Below, in pieces: positions 53,678 through 63,505 of a stretch of DNA of 64,000 bases. Every line of letters begins with the position of its first letter. Position 1 is the first letter of the stretch. Source of the stretch: Paenibacillus albus (GTDB lineage Bacteria > Bacillota > Bacilli > Paenibacillales > Paenibacillaceae); contig NZ_CP034437.1 in the NCBI RefSeq assembly GCF_003952225.1, positions 2,910,501 to 2,974,500 on the forward strand, in the 5' to 3' direction. The notes beneath the pieces were generated by a model. It saw nothing but the letters and a program-made list of their open reading frames with translations. It had not been told where the DNA came from and searched no databases. The position numbers and the translations under genes are program-made.

Positions 53678-55114
53678 TTGAATCACCCATCCTTATACAA
53701 GGATCAGCCGGTAGTCGTATTAGGTCTGGCTAGATCTGGCGTAAGTGTCGCGAAGCTGTTTCACAAGCTCGGCGCCAACGTCACCGTTAACGATATGAAG
53801 GAACGCCATTTATCTCCCGAAGCGGACGAGCTGGACGCTTTGGGTGTTTCTGTTATATGCGGCAGTCATCCAGAAGGGCTCATTACGGAGCAAACTGCCC
53901 TTGTGGTGAAGAACCCGGGCATCCCCTATACATCTCCCCCGGTTAAGCGCGCACTGGAGTTGGGTATAGAAGTAGTGACCGAGGTTGAGGTCGCTTCACT
54001 GCTCTCGCCAGCGCCAATCATTGGCATCACAGGCTCCAACGGCAAAACCACCACAACGACATGGATCGGCGAGCTGCTCGAAGCAGCAGGCCTGAACCCC
54101 ATTGTCGCAGGCAATATCGGCACGCCTCTATGCGAAGCGGCGCAGACCGCACAGCCGTCGGACTGGATAGTCGCAGAGCTGAGCAGCTTCCAGCTGAAAG
54201 GCACCACCGAGTTCCGGCCGCGCATCGCGATGCTGCTCAACGTCGTGGAGACGCATCTAGACTATCATGGCGGCATGGAAGACTATGTAGCCTCCAAAGC
54301 GAAGCTGTTCGCGAACCAGACTGCAGAGGACACGGCCATACTTAACGCAGACGATCCGGTCTGCCAAGCGTTGATGAAAGCAGGGACGATCCGAGCGAGG
54401 CTGCTCCCGTTCTCGACAACACAGGAGCTTACATACGGCCTTAGCGTCATGCCGCCATATCCGGCTGATCTGGCTGCTCCAGCGGACGACTCGGCGCGCA
54501 TCATCGTGTACCGCGACGAGCAGGGCGTAACGCATGAGGTGCTGCCGGTGAGCGAGCTTGGTCTGCCAGGCCGCCACAACACGGCTAACGCACTCGCGGC
54601 CATCGCAGCATGCATCACTGCAGGCGCTGGCATCGAACAGCTGCTTGAACCGCTGCGCACCTTCCACGGCGTTGAGCATCGCTTAGAGTACGTCTGCGAC
54701 CGCGGCGGCGTCAAATATTATAACAATTCCAAATCGACGAACGGTGTTTCGACGATTATCGCGCTTCACTCATTCACAAATGGCGTCGTGCTTATCGCAG
54801 GCGGCTTGGACCGCGGCTCCGACTATATGGAGCTGCTGCCGCATTTCCGCAGTCAAGTAAAGGCGGTCGTGGCGCTAGGCGAAACACGCGGCAAAATCGC
54901 TCACGTCGCGGAGCTTGCAGGTTTAACGAAGATTAAAGTCGTCGAACCTGTGGAGGACGCCGAGAGCACGCTGACGCTCGCTGTCCGCGAAGCAGCAGCT
55001 CTCGCGGAGCCGGGAGATACCGTGCTGCTCTCACCTGCATGCGCAAGCTGGGATATGTTCAAATCATATGAGCAGCGGGGGAGCATTTTTAAGATATCGG
55101 CGCATAACTTGTAA
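53678..55114 (+). CDS. murD: UDP-MurNAc-L-alanine:D-glutamate ligase MurD
   Basis: MurD adds D-Glu to UDP-MurNAc-L-Ala. N-terminal UDP-binding fold VVVLGLARSGVSVAKLFHKLGA, P-loop GITGSNGKTTTTTW near residue 116, then LNVVETHLDYHGGMEDYVASK and YYNNSKSTN. The length is 478 residues. It starts with TTG at 53678, supported by GGGAGTGA (53663-53670) and the usual N-terminal context; no ATG is near. It follows the long structured gap after mraY, so its expression may be partly independent of the upstream genes. Confidence 0.95.
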   Translation: MNHPSLYKDQPVVVLGLARSGVSVAKLFHKLGANVTVNDMKERHLSPEADELDALGVSVICGSHPEGLITEQTALVVKNPGIPYTSPPVKRALELGIEVVTEVEVASLLSPAPIIGITGSNGKTTTTTWIGELLEAAGLNPIVAGNIGTPLCEAAQTAQPSDWIVAELSSFQLKGTTEFRPRIAMLLNVVETHLDYHGGMEDYVASKAKLFANQTAEDTAILNADDPVCQALMKAGTIRARLLPFSTTQELTYGLSVMPPYPADLAAPADDSARIIVYRDEQGVTHEVLPVSELGLPGRHNTANALAAIAACITAGAGIEQLLEPLRTFHGVEHRLEYVCDRGGVKYYNNSKSTNGVSTIIALHSFTNGVVLIAGGLDRGSDYMELLPHFRSQVKAVVALGETRGKIAHVAELAGLTKIKVVEPVEDAESTLTLAVREAAALAEPGDTVLLSPACASWDMFKSYEQRGSIFKISAHNL

Positions 55115-55159
55115 GTAGGGGGCTTGTCCCTACTTAAGCTTGCAAGAGGTGTTCGTGCT

Positions 55160-56257
55160 ATGGCAAAAGCCAGGTCCGCCCCGGATATGTGGATGATTAT
55201 TTCGATCGTGCTTATTCTCTCGATCGGCCTTGTGATGGTGTACAGTGCGAGTGCGGTGCTCGCATTCCATGAATTTGGGGACAAGTTCTACTATGTCAAA
55301 CGGCAGATGTTGTTTGCCGCGCTTGGAATCGGAGCAATGGTTGTTACGATGAATGCGGATTATTGGGTCTGGCGCAAATGGGCGAAGCTCGGGCTGTTCG
55401 TCTGCTTCGGCTTGCTGCTCTTGGTGCTCATACCAGGCATCGGCGTCGTGCGCGGCGGTGCGCGCAGCTGGCTCGGCATCAGCTCATTCGGCATTCAGCC
55501 ATCGGAGTTTATGAAACTCGCAATGGTTATTTTCTTGGCCAAGCTGCTTAGCGAGAAGCAGCAAGCGGTGACTCAGTTCACGAAGGGCTTACTGCCTCCG
55601 CTTGGCATTCTGGGACTAGCCTTCGGTCTCATCATGATGCAGCCGGACCTCGGTACCGGCGCCGTTATGATTGGAGCTTCGCTGATTGTCATCTACACAG
55701 CGGGAGCACGTATGGCGCACCTTGGCTCACTCGCCCTTGTCGGCGTAGCCGGTCTCGTCGGCCTTATATTGGCTGCTCCTTATCGGCTGCAGCGGATTAC
55801 CGCCTTTCTCGATCCGTGGGCAGATCCTCTCGGAGCAGGCTATCAATCCATCCAATCGCTCTATGCGATTGGACCTGGCGGTCTCGTCGGTCTCGGCCTT
55901 GGCATGAGCCGGCAGAAGTTCAATTACTTGCCGGAGCCGCAAACTGACTTTATCTTCTCCATCCTCTCTGAAGAGCTCGGGTTCATCGGCGGAGCAGCAA
56001 TTATTACGCTGTTTGCCATCCTGCTCTGGAGAGGCATGCGTACAGCTATCGCAGCGCCTGACACGTTCGGCAGCCTGCTGGCTGTCGGCATTATCGGCAT
56101 CGTTGCCGTACAAGTCTTTATTAATATCGGCGTCGTTATCGGGATGCTGCCTGTAACCGGCATTACGCTGCCGCTTGTAAGCTATGGCGGCTCGTCGCTT
56201 ACGCTGCTCCTGACCGCGCTAGGTATTTTGCTCAATATATCCCGTTACTCGAGGTGA
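55160..56257 (+). CDS. spoVE: SEDS-family glycan polymerase SpoVE/FtsW
   Basis: A SEDS protein with about ten membrane helices over 365 residues that polymerises glycan strands, here with SpoVD during cortex formation or with PBP2B in division. The start MAKARSAPDMWMIISIVLIL followed by SIGLVMVYSASAV closely follows B. subtilis SpoVE. Other blocks: GIQPSEFMKLAMVIFLAKLL, MMQPDLGTGAVM, QTDFIFSILSEELGFIG, LPLVSYGGSSL. ATG 55160 is chosen because AAGAGGTG (55144-55151) lies 8 nt upstream; an in-frame TTG at 55124 is less likely. Its place between murD and murG matches spoVE; sequence alone does not fully exclude a vegetative FtsW. Confidence 0.9.
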   Translation: MAKARSAPDMWMIISIVLILSIGLVMVYSASAVLAFHEFGDKFYYVKRQMLFAALGIGAMVVTMNADYWVWRKWAKLGLFVCFGLLLLVLIPGIGVVRGGARSWLGISSFGIQPSEFMKLAMVIFLAKLLSEKQQAVTQFTKGLLPPLGILGLAFGLIMMQPDLGTGAVMIGASLIVIYTAGARMAHLGSLALVGVAGLVGLILAAPYRLQRITAFLDPWADPLGAGYQSIQSLYAIGPGGLVGLGLGMSRQKFNYLPEPQTDFIFSILSEELGFIGGAAIITLFAILLWRGMRTAIAAPDTFGSLLAVGIIGIVAVQVFINIGVVIGMLPVTGITLPLVSYGGSSLTLLLTALGILLNISRYSR

Positions 56258-56265
56258 CTTAACAG

Positions 56266-57372
56266 ATGCGTATCGTATTGACCGGCGGCGGAACAGGCGG
56301 CCACATCTATCCTGCGCTAGCGATCGGCAAGCAGGTAGAAGAGGAAGAGCCGGGTTCGCAGATCCTGTACATCGGATCGCCGAATGGCCTTGAGAGCCGG
56401 ATCGTTCCCGCTCACGGCATTGCATTCGAACCGGTTGAAATAACAGGCTTCAGACGGAAGCTGAGCTTCGAGAATGTGAAGACCATTATGCGGTTTCTCA
56501 AAGGCGTGCAGCGCTCCAAGCAGCTGCTGCGTAACTTCAAGCCGGATGTCGTCGTCGGCACCGGAGGCTATGTATGCGGACCCGTTATCTATGCCGCAGC
56601 CAAGCTAGGCATCCCGACGCTTATTCATGAACAGAATGCGGTCGCCGGGCTGACGAATCAATTTCTATCCCGCTATGCGGACAGCGTAGCGGTGAGCTTC
56701 AAAGAAGCGTTAACGGCATTCAGCAAGGCGAAGAACACGCTTTATACCGGAAATCCTTGTGCGACGAATGTCGTCAGCGCAGGCAAAGAGCAAGGCTACT
56801 CAAGGCTTGGCGTGCCTGCCGGCAGCAAGGTTGTGCTGCTGGTCGGCGGCAGCCGCGGGGCAAAAGCGATAAACGACGTCATGGTGGACTTGGCACCGCA
56901 GCTGCTGCGGCTGCCAGATGTCCATTTTGTGTTTGTAACCGGAGAGAGCTATTACGAGGGTACGATGGGCCGATTGAAGGCTGCTGTGCCATCGCTGCCG
57001 TCTAATCTTCAGGTACTTCCGTATCTGCATCACATGGCGGAGGTGCTGGCCGTAGCAAGCCTCGTTGTAGGACGTTCCGGAGCATCGTCGCTAGCGGAGC
57101 TGACCGCTCTCGGCGTACCGTCCATTCTTATCCCTTCGCCGAACGTGACGAACAACCACCAGGAAGCGAATGCGAGGAGCTTGGTAGACGCAGGCGCAGC
57201 GCAAATGATTATTGAACGCGAGCTGAACGGTTCGCTTCTATTCGAGCGAATCGCGCACATTATGAATAGCATGGAAGAGCAGCAGTCAATGAGCGCTGCA
57301 GCGCGAACGCTGGGCATGCCGGAATCGGCCGCAATCATTGTGAACGAACTAAAAAAAATAACGGCAGGATGA
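56266..57372 (+). CDS. murG: UDP-GlcNAc:lipid I N-acetylglucosaminyltransferase MurG
   Basis: MurG converts lipid I to lipid II at the cytoplasmic membrane face. The GT-B fold starts with LTGGGTGGHIYPALAIG, then VGTGGYVCGPVIYAA, HEQNAVAGLTN, LLVGGSRGAKAIND and the donor-binding region VVGRSGASSLAELTALGVPSIL. The length is 368 residues. It starts 8 nt after spoVE behind GAGGTGA. A 206-nt gap follows before murB. Confidence 0.96.
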   Translation: MRIVLTGGGTGGHIYPALAIGKQVEEEEPGSQILYIGSPNGLESRIVPAHGIAFEPVEITGFRRKLSFENVKTIMRFLKGVQRSKQLLRNFKPDVVVGTGGYVCGPVIYAAAKLGIPTLIHEQNAVAGLTNQFLSRYADSVAVSFKEALTAFSKAKNTLYTGNPCATNVVSAGKEQGYSRLGVPAGSKVVLLVGGSRGAKAINDVMVDLAPQLLRLPDVHFVFVTGESYYEGTMGRLKAAVPSLPSNLQVLPYLHHMAEVLAVASLVVGRSGASSLAELTALGVPSILIPSPNVTNNHQEANARSLVDAGAAQMIIERELNGSLLFERIAHIMNSMEEQQSMSAAARTLGMPESAAIIVNELKKITAG

Positions 57373-57578
57373 ACATGTGCCTGTCAAGTGGGCGATTGTC
57401 ACACTCCTATGCGGGTAGGCATAGTATATTGCATAATCGTGACCGTCACCTAAGCGGGTTCATAATCTGAAGAACAATGCAGTACGCCATGCATGCCGTC
57501 AGATACGGGTCGCCCTAGTTGAATGAACGAGTGCCGTATAGAGGACAATCGCGCTAATGCAGAAGGAGGTTTACGCAG

Positions 57579-58484
57579 ATGGAGCAGTTTTTGGCGGAAC
57601 TAAATCAAATTGACGCCGGAAGTGTCTCTTTTAATAAGCCGCTTGCTGATTTTACGACTTGGAAGATCGGCGGACCGGCAGACGTACTTATCATTCCCGA
57701 AACAGAAGAGCAGTTGGTAGCTTGCATCCGTTTGCTCCATAAACATGGAGTGCAGTGGACCAATCTCGGACGTGGATCCAACTTGCTGATTAGCGACAAA
57801 GGAATCCGTGGCGTCGTACTTCAGCTGGGCGAAGGCTTCGACTATGCACGATTTGATGGCACGTATGTTCATGTAGGCGCCGCTTATTCTCTTATCAAGC
57901 TGTCGGTATTGTCAGCAAGGGAAGGCCTCACCGGACTTGAATTCGCAGGGGGAATTCCAGCATCGGTAGGTGGAGCGGTGTATATGAATGCCGGCGCTCA
58001 TGGGTCGGATGTGTCACGTATCTTCAAATCAGCTGACATTGTGCTGGAAACAGGGGAATTGGTTCGGTTCGATGCCGAGCAAATGGAGTTTTCCTATCGT
58101 CATTCCTGTCTTCATGAACGGCCGGGAATCGTTATTGGAGCCGTATTCGAGCTAGGGCAAGGACACCGTAAAGATATTACGGCTACTACGACGGCTTATA
58201 AACAGCGTCGCTTGCTTACTCAACCGCTCACGCTCGCATGTGCGGGCAGTGTGTTCCGGAATCCACCGAATGATTTTGCCGCAAGACTCATTGAAGCATC
58301 TGGATTGAAAGGACTGCGCCAAGGCGGAGCGGAAATTTCGACACTGCACGCCAATTTCATTGTCAACACCGGGCAAGCGACAGCTGAAGACGTCCTCACC
58401 CTCATGTCAACCATTCGAAGCACCGTTCAGCAAAATTTTGGAATTGAACTGGTGGCGGAAGTGTACGTAGTGGGTGAGCGGTAA
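57579..58484 (+). CDS. murB: UDP-N-acetylenolpyruvoylglucosamine reductase MurB
   Basis: MurB is an FAD enzyme that reduces enolpyruvyl-UDP-GlcNAc to UDP-MurNAc. FAD-binding signatures TTWKIGGPADVLIIPE, LGRGSNLLISDKGIRGVV, GLEFAGGIPASVGGAVYMNAGA and the late GSVFRNPP. The length of 301 residues suits the type II (Gram-positive) enzyme. The start has AAGGAGG. The 206-nt upstream gap (57373-57578) carries no ORF but has a CATAGTATA sequence (57420-57428) and a GTCAC/GTGAC inverted repeat that could belong to a sporulation promoter. Confidence 0.95.
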   Translation: MEQFLAELNQIDAGSVSFNKPLADFTTWKIGGPADVLIIPETEEQLVACIRLLHKHGVQWTNLGRGSNLLISDKGIRGVVLQLGEGFDYARFDGTYVHVGAAYSLIKLSVLSAREGLTGLEFAGGIPASVGGAVYMNAGAHGSDVSRIFKSADIVLETGELVRFDAEQMEFSYRHSCLHERPGIVIGAVFELGQGHRKDITATTTAYKQRRLLTQPLTLACAGSVFRNPPNDFAARLIEASGLKGLRQGGAEISTLHANFIVNTGQATAEDVLTLMSTIRSTVQQNFGIELVAEVYVVGER

Positions 58485-58499
58485 CTCGGAGGTGATAAA

Positions 58500-59780
58500 T
58501 TGGACAAATTGGTGATTGAAGGCGGGAAACCACTCTCAGGAACCATTGTTATCCAAGGCGCGAAGAATGCCGCTTTGCCGATTTTAGCTGCAAGTATGCT
58601 GGTAGAAGGAGTCGTCACGATCGAGCATGTGCCCAAACTGCTTGATATTGACGTCATGCTAAACATTTTGCGAGAGCTTGGCTGCCGGGCGGAGCACGAG
58701 GACCAAACCGTCCAGCTCGACACGACAAGCCTGCATTCCTCCCACATTCCTGAAGCACTTATGCGTCAGATGCGGTCATCCATCTTTCTTATGGGACCGC
58801 TGCTGGCAAGATTTGGCGAAGTAACGATTTATCAGCCTGGCGGCTGCGCGATCGGAGAGAGGAAGATCGATCTGCACTTAAGCGGGCTAGAAGCACTAGG
58901 CGCGCAGATCGTTGAAGAAGACAGCCGCATCACATGTTATGCGAAACGGCTGAAAGGTGCTGAGATTCACCTTGATCTTCCGAGCGTCGGAGCTACGGAG
59001 AACATTATGATGGCCGCAGTGCTTGCAGAGGGGCTAACAACGCTCAGCAACGCTGCCAGAGAGCCGGAAATTCAAGATTTGCAGAACTTCTTAAACAGCA
59101 TGGGTGCCAAGATTATAGGGGCGGGCACTGATACGATTACGATTGAAGGGGTAGAGAAGCTGACGCCTTGCCGCTATCAGGTCATTCCGGATCGGATCGT
59201 AACTGGAACGATTATGGTTGCAGCTGCTGCAACACGCGGTCAAGTGACGCTGCTTAATACATGTCCTTCTCATTTAACCTCACTCATCCATGTGCTGAGA
59301 CGCACAGGTGTTCAAATAGCAGTAGACGGTGATATAATCAAAGTAGGCGCAGCGGCAAGGCCCAAAGCGGTCGACCGCATCGTGACATCGCCGTATCCTG
59401 CCTTTCCAACGGATATGCAATCACAGATTATGGTGCTTCTAGCACTTGCCGATGGGGTAAGTGTAATGAAGGAGACGATTTTTGAAGGACGGTTCAAGCA
59501 TGTCGATGAGCTCTCTCGGATGGGAGCCGACATTCGCGTAGACCTCAGCTCCGCGTACATTCGCGGCGTCTCCAGACTGTACGGCGCTACCGTAGAAGCG
59601 ACCGATCTGCGCGCTGGCGCGGCGCTTGTCATTGCCGGGCTTGCTGCACAAGGAAAAACGGTCGTTGAGCAGGTGCATCATATCGATCGCGGCTATGACC
59701 AGATTGAGTCGATGCTGGGCCGGTTAGGTGCCCGAATTACCCGCTATTCACCAGTGGAGAGCAACCCAATCGTACCGTAA
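58500..59780 (+). CDS. murA: UDP-N-acetylglucosamine 1-carboxyvinyltransferase MurA
   Basis: MurA performs the first committed step of peptidoglycan synthesis, adding enolpyruvate from PEP; it is the fosfomycin target. The catalytic Cys is C116 in PGGCAIGERKIDLHLSGL, and the N-terminal block LSGTIVIQGAKNAALPILAA is typical. The length is 426 residues. A TTG start at 58500 is supported by CGGAGGTGAT directly upstream. In B. subtilis murAA is not in the dcw cluster; here it follows murB by 15 nt. Cys rather than Asp at the active site predicts fosfomycin-sensitive chemistry. Confidence 0.96.
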   Translation: MDKLVIEGGKPLSGTIVIQGAKNAALPILAASMLVEGVVTIEHVPKLLDIDVMLNILRELGCRAEHEDQTVQLDTTSLHSSHIPEALMRQMRSSIFLMGPLLARFGEVTIYQPGGCAIGERKIDLHLSGLEALGAQIVEEDSRITCYAKRLKGAEIHLDLPSVGATENIMMAAVLAEGLTTLSNAAREPEIQDLQNFLNSMGAKIIGAGTDTITIEGVEKLTPCRYQVIPDRIVTGTIMVAAAATRGQVTLLNTCPSHLTSLIHVLRRTGVQIAVDGDIIKVGAAARPKAVDRIVTSPYPAFPTDMQSQIMVLLALADGVSVMKETIFEGRFKHVDELSRMGADIRVDLSSAYIRGVSRLYGATVEATDLRAGAALVIAGLAAQGKTVVEQVHHIDRGYDQIESMLGRLGARITRYSPVESNPIVP

Positions 59781-59877
59781 TCGTCATCACAACTAGATAC
59801 AGCATGTGTGGGGTCGGCTATTGCCTGATATTGAGGCTGGATGCCGCCCTCACATTTATACAAAGAGGGGACAAGCC

Positions 59878-60630
59878 ATGCAAGAGAAGATGCCCGTGCT
59901 CCGGGAGCCAGAGAAGCGGCGCAGAGGCGGCAAGAAGCTGTTAGCGGTGCTCTTTTTACTTTTTATCGTCATCTTAGGCGTACTCTTCTTTAATTCATCC
60001 ATCAGCAAAGTTTCAACCGTGACGGTTGAAGGGCAGCATTTTCTGTCAGCGGATACGATTCGGAAGACGGCGGGCATCGCGGCAGGCGACGCGTTCTTTG
60101 GCACATCGGCAGGCAAGATCGAAACAAGAATTCGCCAGCTGAAGCAGATCGATACGGTGAAAGTAACAAAGTCCTTCCCAGGCAGTGTGACGATTAAAGT
60201 GAAGGAATTTAAGACAGTCGCTTACACCTTATCGAAAAATAGCGAACTGACCGCGATGTTGGCGAATGGAACGAGCATAGCAGCAGGTTCCGACAGCATT
60301 GTCGACAAGCCGATTCTGTCCGGATGGAAGGACGGTGACCCTGTTCTAGCGGATTTGTGCAAGATGCTTGCGACGATTCCGGAAGATTCTATCACGGATT
60401 TCTCCGAGATTAAGCCTTCGCCATCGCCGTCATACCCAGATCGCATTAAGATCTACACAAGAACGCGGTTTGAGGTCATCACAGCTGTTTCTTTGCTGCC
60501 CGAGAAGATCCCGACATTGAATGCTGTTATCGAAATTCAGCCGCCTGGTCTGGTTACAATGCTGCTTGCGGACAAATACGCTTCTTTCACCCCGGAAGAC
60601 GCAGAAAATCAAGGTATTTCCCAAAAATAG
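59878..60630 (+). CDS. divIB: Cell division protein DivIB/FtsQ
   Basis: A bitopic divisome protein of 250 residues. Basic cytoplasmic tail (REPEKRRRGGKK), one membrane helix (about residues 21-38), then a POTRA domain beginning ISKVSTVTVEGQHFLSADTI and a beta domain. ATG 59878 follows AGAGGGG; an upstream in-frame GTG at 59806 would add 24 residues without a Shine-Dalgarno. Partner genes ftsL and the class B PBP lie upstream in the same cluster. The ylxW, ylxX and sbp genes that follow divIB in B. subtilis are absent. Confidence 0.9.
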   Translation: MQEKMPVLREPEKRRRGGKKLLAVLFLLFIVILGVLFFNSSISKVSTVTVEGQHFLSADTIRKTAGIAAGDAFFGTSAGKIETRIRQLKQIDTVKVTKSFPGSVTIKVKEFKTVAYTLSKNSELTAMLANGTSIAAGSDSIVDKPILSGWKDGDPVLADLCKMLATIPEDSITDFSEIKPSPSPSYPDRIKIYTRTRFEVITAVSLLPEKIPTLNAVIEIQPPGLVTMLLADKYASFTPEDAENQGISQK

Positions 60631-60774
60631 ACTACTCAATAGCCTGAAAGAATGATAGAATTTCTTTTATGCAGCTTTATTTGCCCCTTTTGCATTTTTT
60701 CGGTACTCCCAAATCCAAAACATGCCAACGCATGGGATGGATACACAATAAATGTTGAAAAAATTGTAGAAAAA

Positions 60775-60803
60775 AGAGGGATAATGGATACTGCGTTGAA
60801 TGT
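60775..60803 (+). promoter_or_regulatory. Possible sigma-H promoter of ftsAZ
   Basis: AGAGGGATA (60775-60783), 11 nt and GTTGAATGT (60795-60803) roughly match the sigma-H pattern (RnAGGAWWW ... RnnGAATWW). B. subtilis ftsAZ has a sigma-H promoter in the same position. A weaker sigma-A-like pair, TTGAAA (60755-60760) and GATAAT (60780-60785), overlaps with 19-nt spacing. Confidence 0.38.
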
Positions 60804-60881
60804 ACTACAGATGTAAATCGCAGCATGCATTGTTTGGATTGTTTTAGGACCCTATTATTGGTGAAACGGAGGTGCCAGTGG

Positions 60882-62126
60882 GTGAGCAGCAATGACATCA
60901 TCGTTAGTTTGGACATCGGTACATCCAAGGTTCGTGCTATTATTGGCGAAGTGAATAACGGAGTCATTAATATTATTGGAGTTGGATCTGCCGACTCGGA
61001 AGGAATTCGCAAGGGAGCAATCGTCGACATCGATCAAACGGTACAATCCATTCGCAATGCAGTGGATCATGCTGAACGGATGGTCGGTATTCAAATATCT
61101 GATGTTTACGTAGGGATTCAAGGCAATCATATCGGCTTGCAGACGAATCACGGCGTTGTAGCTATTTCGAATGAAGATCGTGAAATCGGCGAAGATGATA
61201 TTGAACGTGTGTTGCAGGCGGCTAAAGTAGTTGCGCTGCCTCCAGAGAGAGAAATTATTAATCTGGTACCTAAGCAATACTTAGTTGACGGACTTGAAGG
61301 TATTTCTGATCCTAGAGGCATGATTGGCGTTCGGCTCGAAGTCGAAGCCACTGTAGTGACCGGGGCCAAAACAGCGATACATAATTTAGCCCGGTGTGTA
61401 GAGAAAGCTAACTTGCATATAGCCGGAATCATACTTATGTCACTGGCATCTGGTCAGATGGCATTGACCAAAGATGAGAAAATGATGGGTACTGTCCTTG
61501 CCGACATTGGCGCTGGTTCAAGTACTATTGCAATTTTTGAACAAGGCGGTATCGTCGCAACTTCAACGCTGCCTGTTGGCGGCGAGTATGTAACAAGCGA
61601 TATTTCCTATGGTCTTCGCACTCAAACCGATCAAGCGGAGAAGATTAAGCAGAAGTTTGGCTGCGCCATGATTGATGATGCAGCCGAAGATCAGAAGTTC
61701 AAAGTGAATCGCATGGGAAGCAATATGGAGAAGGAATTCTCACAAGTAGACCTAGCGAACATTATCGAACCGCGTATGCAAGAGATCTTTCACTTGATTC
61801 GCCAAGAGGTTCGCCGTCTTGGTTACGCTGACAAAGTGAACGGGTATGTACTGACAGGCGGAACGGTTACGATGCCGGGAACGCTAGCGCTGGCTCAGCA
61901 TGAGCTGGAATCGACAGTACGTATTGCAGTTCCGGATTATATCGGTGTACGCGACCCTGCTTTCACGAGCGGAGTAGGGATGATCCAATATGTTTCCAAG
62001 TATATGCGAGGCCGTACCGTCTCCGCCCCCAAGAAGAGCGTTAGCCGGAAGGCGAGTTCACCGAGTTCGCCCTCAAAGCCTGGTCTATTCGAACGACTAA
62101 AAACGATGTTTAGTGAATTTATTTGA
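60882..62126 (+). CDS. ftsA: Cell division protein FtsA
   Basis: An actin-like ATPase that anchors FtsZ to the membrane. N-terminal [19 protein letters not shown] (phosphate 1), [18 protein letters not shown] (phosphate 2) and [14 protein letters not shown]-terminal amphipathic membrane-targeting helix ends the protein ([13 protein letters not shown]). The GTG start at 60882, with GGAGGTG (60868-60874) upstream, gives 414 residues. The longer in-frame extension from 60825 is not family-like. ftsZ starts 17 nt after the stop. Confidence 0.94.
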   Translation: MSSNDIIVSLDIGTSKVRAIIGEVNNGVINIIGVGSADSEGIRKGAIVDIDQTVQSIRNAVDHAERMVGIQISDVYVGIQGNHIGLQTNHGVVAISNEDREIGEDDIERVLQAAKVVALPPEREIINLVPKQYLVDGLEGISDPRGMIGVRLEVEATVVTGAKTAIHNLARCVEKANLHIAGIILMSLASGQMALTKDEKMMGTVLADIGAGSSTIAIFEQGGIVATSTLPVGGEYVTSDISYGLRTQTDQAEKIKQKFGCAMIDDAAEDQKFKVNRMGSNMEKEFSQVDLANIIEPRMQEIFHLIRQEVRRLGYADKVNGYVLTGGTVTMPGTLALAQHELESTVRIAVPDYIGVRDPAFTSGVGMIQYVSKYMRGRTVSAPKKSVSRKASSPSSPSKPGLFERLKTMFSEFI

Positions 62127-62143
62127 TCGGGGGATATGTAAGG

Positions 62144-63280
62144 ATGTTGGAATTTGATTTCGAGAATGAGTCAATGGCCAAAATCAAAGTCATCGGCGTT
62201 GGCGGCGGTGGTAGCAATGCCGTTAACCGAATGATTGAGAATGGTGTCAGAGGCGTAGAATTCATTACGGTAAATACAGATGCTCAAGCGTTGCACCTGG
62301 CAAGATCGGAGCAGAAGCTGCAAATCGGCGATAAGCTCACACGCGGTCTTGGCGCAGGCGCTAATCCGGAAGTTGGCAAGAAAGCGGCTGAAGAGTCGCG
62401 TGAGACAGTTATGAATACGCTCAAAGGTGCGGACATGGTGTTCGTTACTGCGGGTATGGGCGGCGGCACAGGAACTGGTGCAGCTCCTGTCATTGCTGAG
62501 ATTGCACGTGAATGCGGCGCGCTGACAGTTGGTGTCGTTACACGTCCGTTCATGTTCGAAGGACGCAAGCGTTCCGTACAAGCTGAGATTGGTATCGAAG
62601 CTCTCAAAGAAAAAGTAGATACGCTAATTGTCATTCCGAACGAGCGACTGCTTGAAATCGTCGACAAGAAGACCCCTATGCTGGAAGCGTTCCGCGAAGC
62701 GGATAACGTGCTCAAGCAAGCGGTACAAGGTATTTCCGACCTTATCGCTACCCCGGGTCTAATCAACCTCGACTTTGCAGACGTGAAGACGATCATGACA
62801 GAGCGCGGCTCAGCCCTCATGGGTATTGGCCTTGCAACTGGCGAGAATCGTGCTTCGGAAGCTGCTCGTAAAGCGATTCAGAGCCCATTGCTCGAAGCTT
62901 CCATCGACGGCGCACGCGGTATTATTATGAATATTACCGGCGGCAACAATCTATCGCTGTATGAAGTGAATGAAGCAGCTGAGATCGTCATGTCGGCAGC
63001 AGATCCGGATGTGAATATGATCTTCGGCGCATCCATTGACGAGAGCATGAAGGAAGAGATCAAAGTTACTGTTATCGCTACAGGCTTTGAGAACACGTTC
63101 TCCACATCTCCATCTGTTCGCCGTCCTGGAGCCGGACAACCTGCTGAGTCGAACACAGCGAGCAATGAAGCACCGCGCCAAGCGGCTCCAAGCACAGGTC
63201 CGAAGCCATTTGGCAACACGGTTTCGAGCGACCAGCTGGATATCCCGGCGTTCCTGCGCAACCGTCGCAACGACCGTTAA
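62144..63280 (+). CDS. ftsZ: Cell division protein FtsZ
   Basis: The tubulin-like GTPase that forms the Z ring. It begins [23 protein letters not shown]. Tubulin signature [19 protein letters not shown]7 loop [22 protein letters not shown], a variable Pro/Ala/Ser linker and the conserved C-terminal peptide DIPAFLRNR that binds FtsA and other anchors. Start 62144 (378 residues) matches B. subtilis MLEF; the upstream in-frame ATG at 62123 overlaps the ftsA stop. A strong terminator follows. Confidence 0.97.
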   Translation: MLEFDFENESMAKIKVIGVGGGGSNAVNRMIENGVRGVEFITVNTDAQALHLARSEQKLQIGDKLTRGLGAGANPEVGKKAAEESRETVMNTLKGADMVFVTAGMGGGTGTGAAPVIAEIARECGALTVGVVTRPFMFEGRKRSVQAEIGIEALKEKVDTLIVIPNERLLEIVDKKTPMLEAFREADNVLKQAVQGISDLIATPGLINLDFADVKTIMTERGSALMGIGLATGENRASEAARKAIQSPLLEASIDGARGIIMNITGGNNLSLYEVNEAAEIVMSAADPDVNMIFGASIDESMKEEIKVTVIATGFENTFSTSPSVRRPGAGQPAESNTASNEAPRQAAPSTGPKPFGNTVSSDQLDIPAFLRNRRNDR

Positions 63281-63299
63281 TAACGCAATAAACATAGTA

Positions 63300-63337
63300 G
63301 ACTCCCATTCGTTCATTTACGAATGGGAGTCTTTTTG
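63300..63337 (+). terminator. Terminator after ftsZ
   Basis: AGACTCCCATTCG (63300-63312) pairs with CGAATGGGAGTCT (63321-63333) and is followed by Ts to 63337. It closes the dcw cluster. Confidence 0.95.
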
Positions 63338-63368
63338 TGCATAAATATATGGGTATGCGAAGTGCGTC

Positions 63369-63435
63369 ATCGACAAAAAAAGATTGCTCCTGACGGCATG
63401 TTTAGACAGACATTGTAATAGGATTTAACTATACT
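63369..63435 (+). promoter_or_regulatory. Spo0A-type promoter of spoIIGA
   Basis: A 0A-box-like ATCGACAA (63369-63376, 7 of 8 to TTCGACAA) lies upstream of TAGACA (63403-63408) and TATACT (63430-63435), which are 21 nt apart. The B. subtilis spoIIG promoter is also a Spo0A-activated sigma-A promoter with an unusually long spacer (22 nt). Confidence 0.6.
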
Positions 63436-63505
63436 AGACACAAGCCGCATATCCTCGCTATGTAGCGCCTAAGAGCTGGAGAGTTAAACGAAATGCTGCA
63501 GGAAG

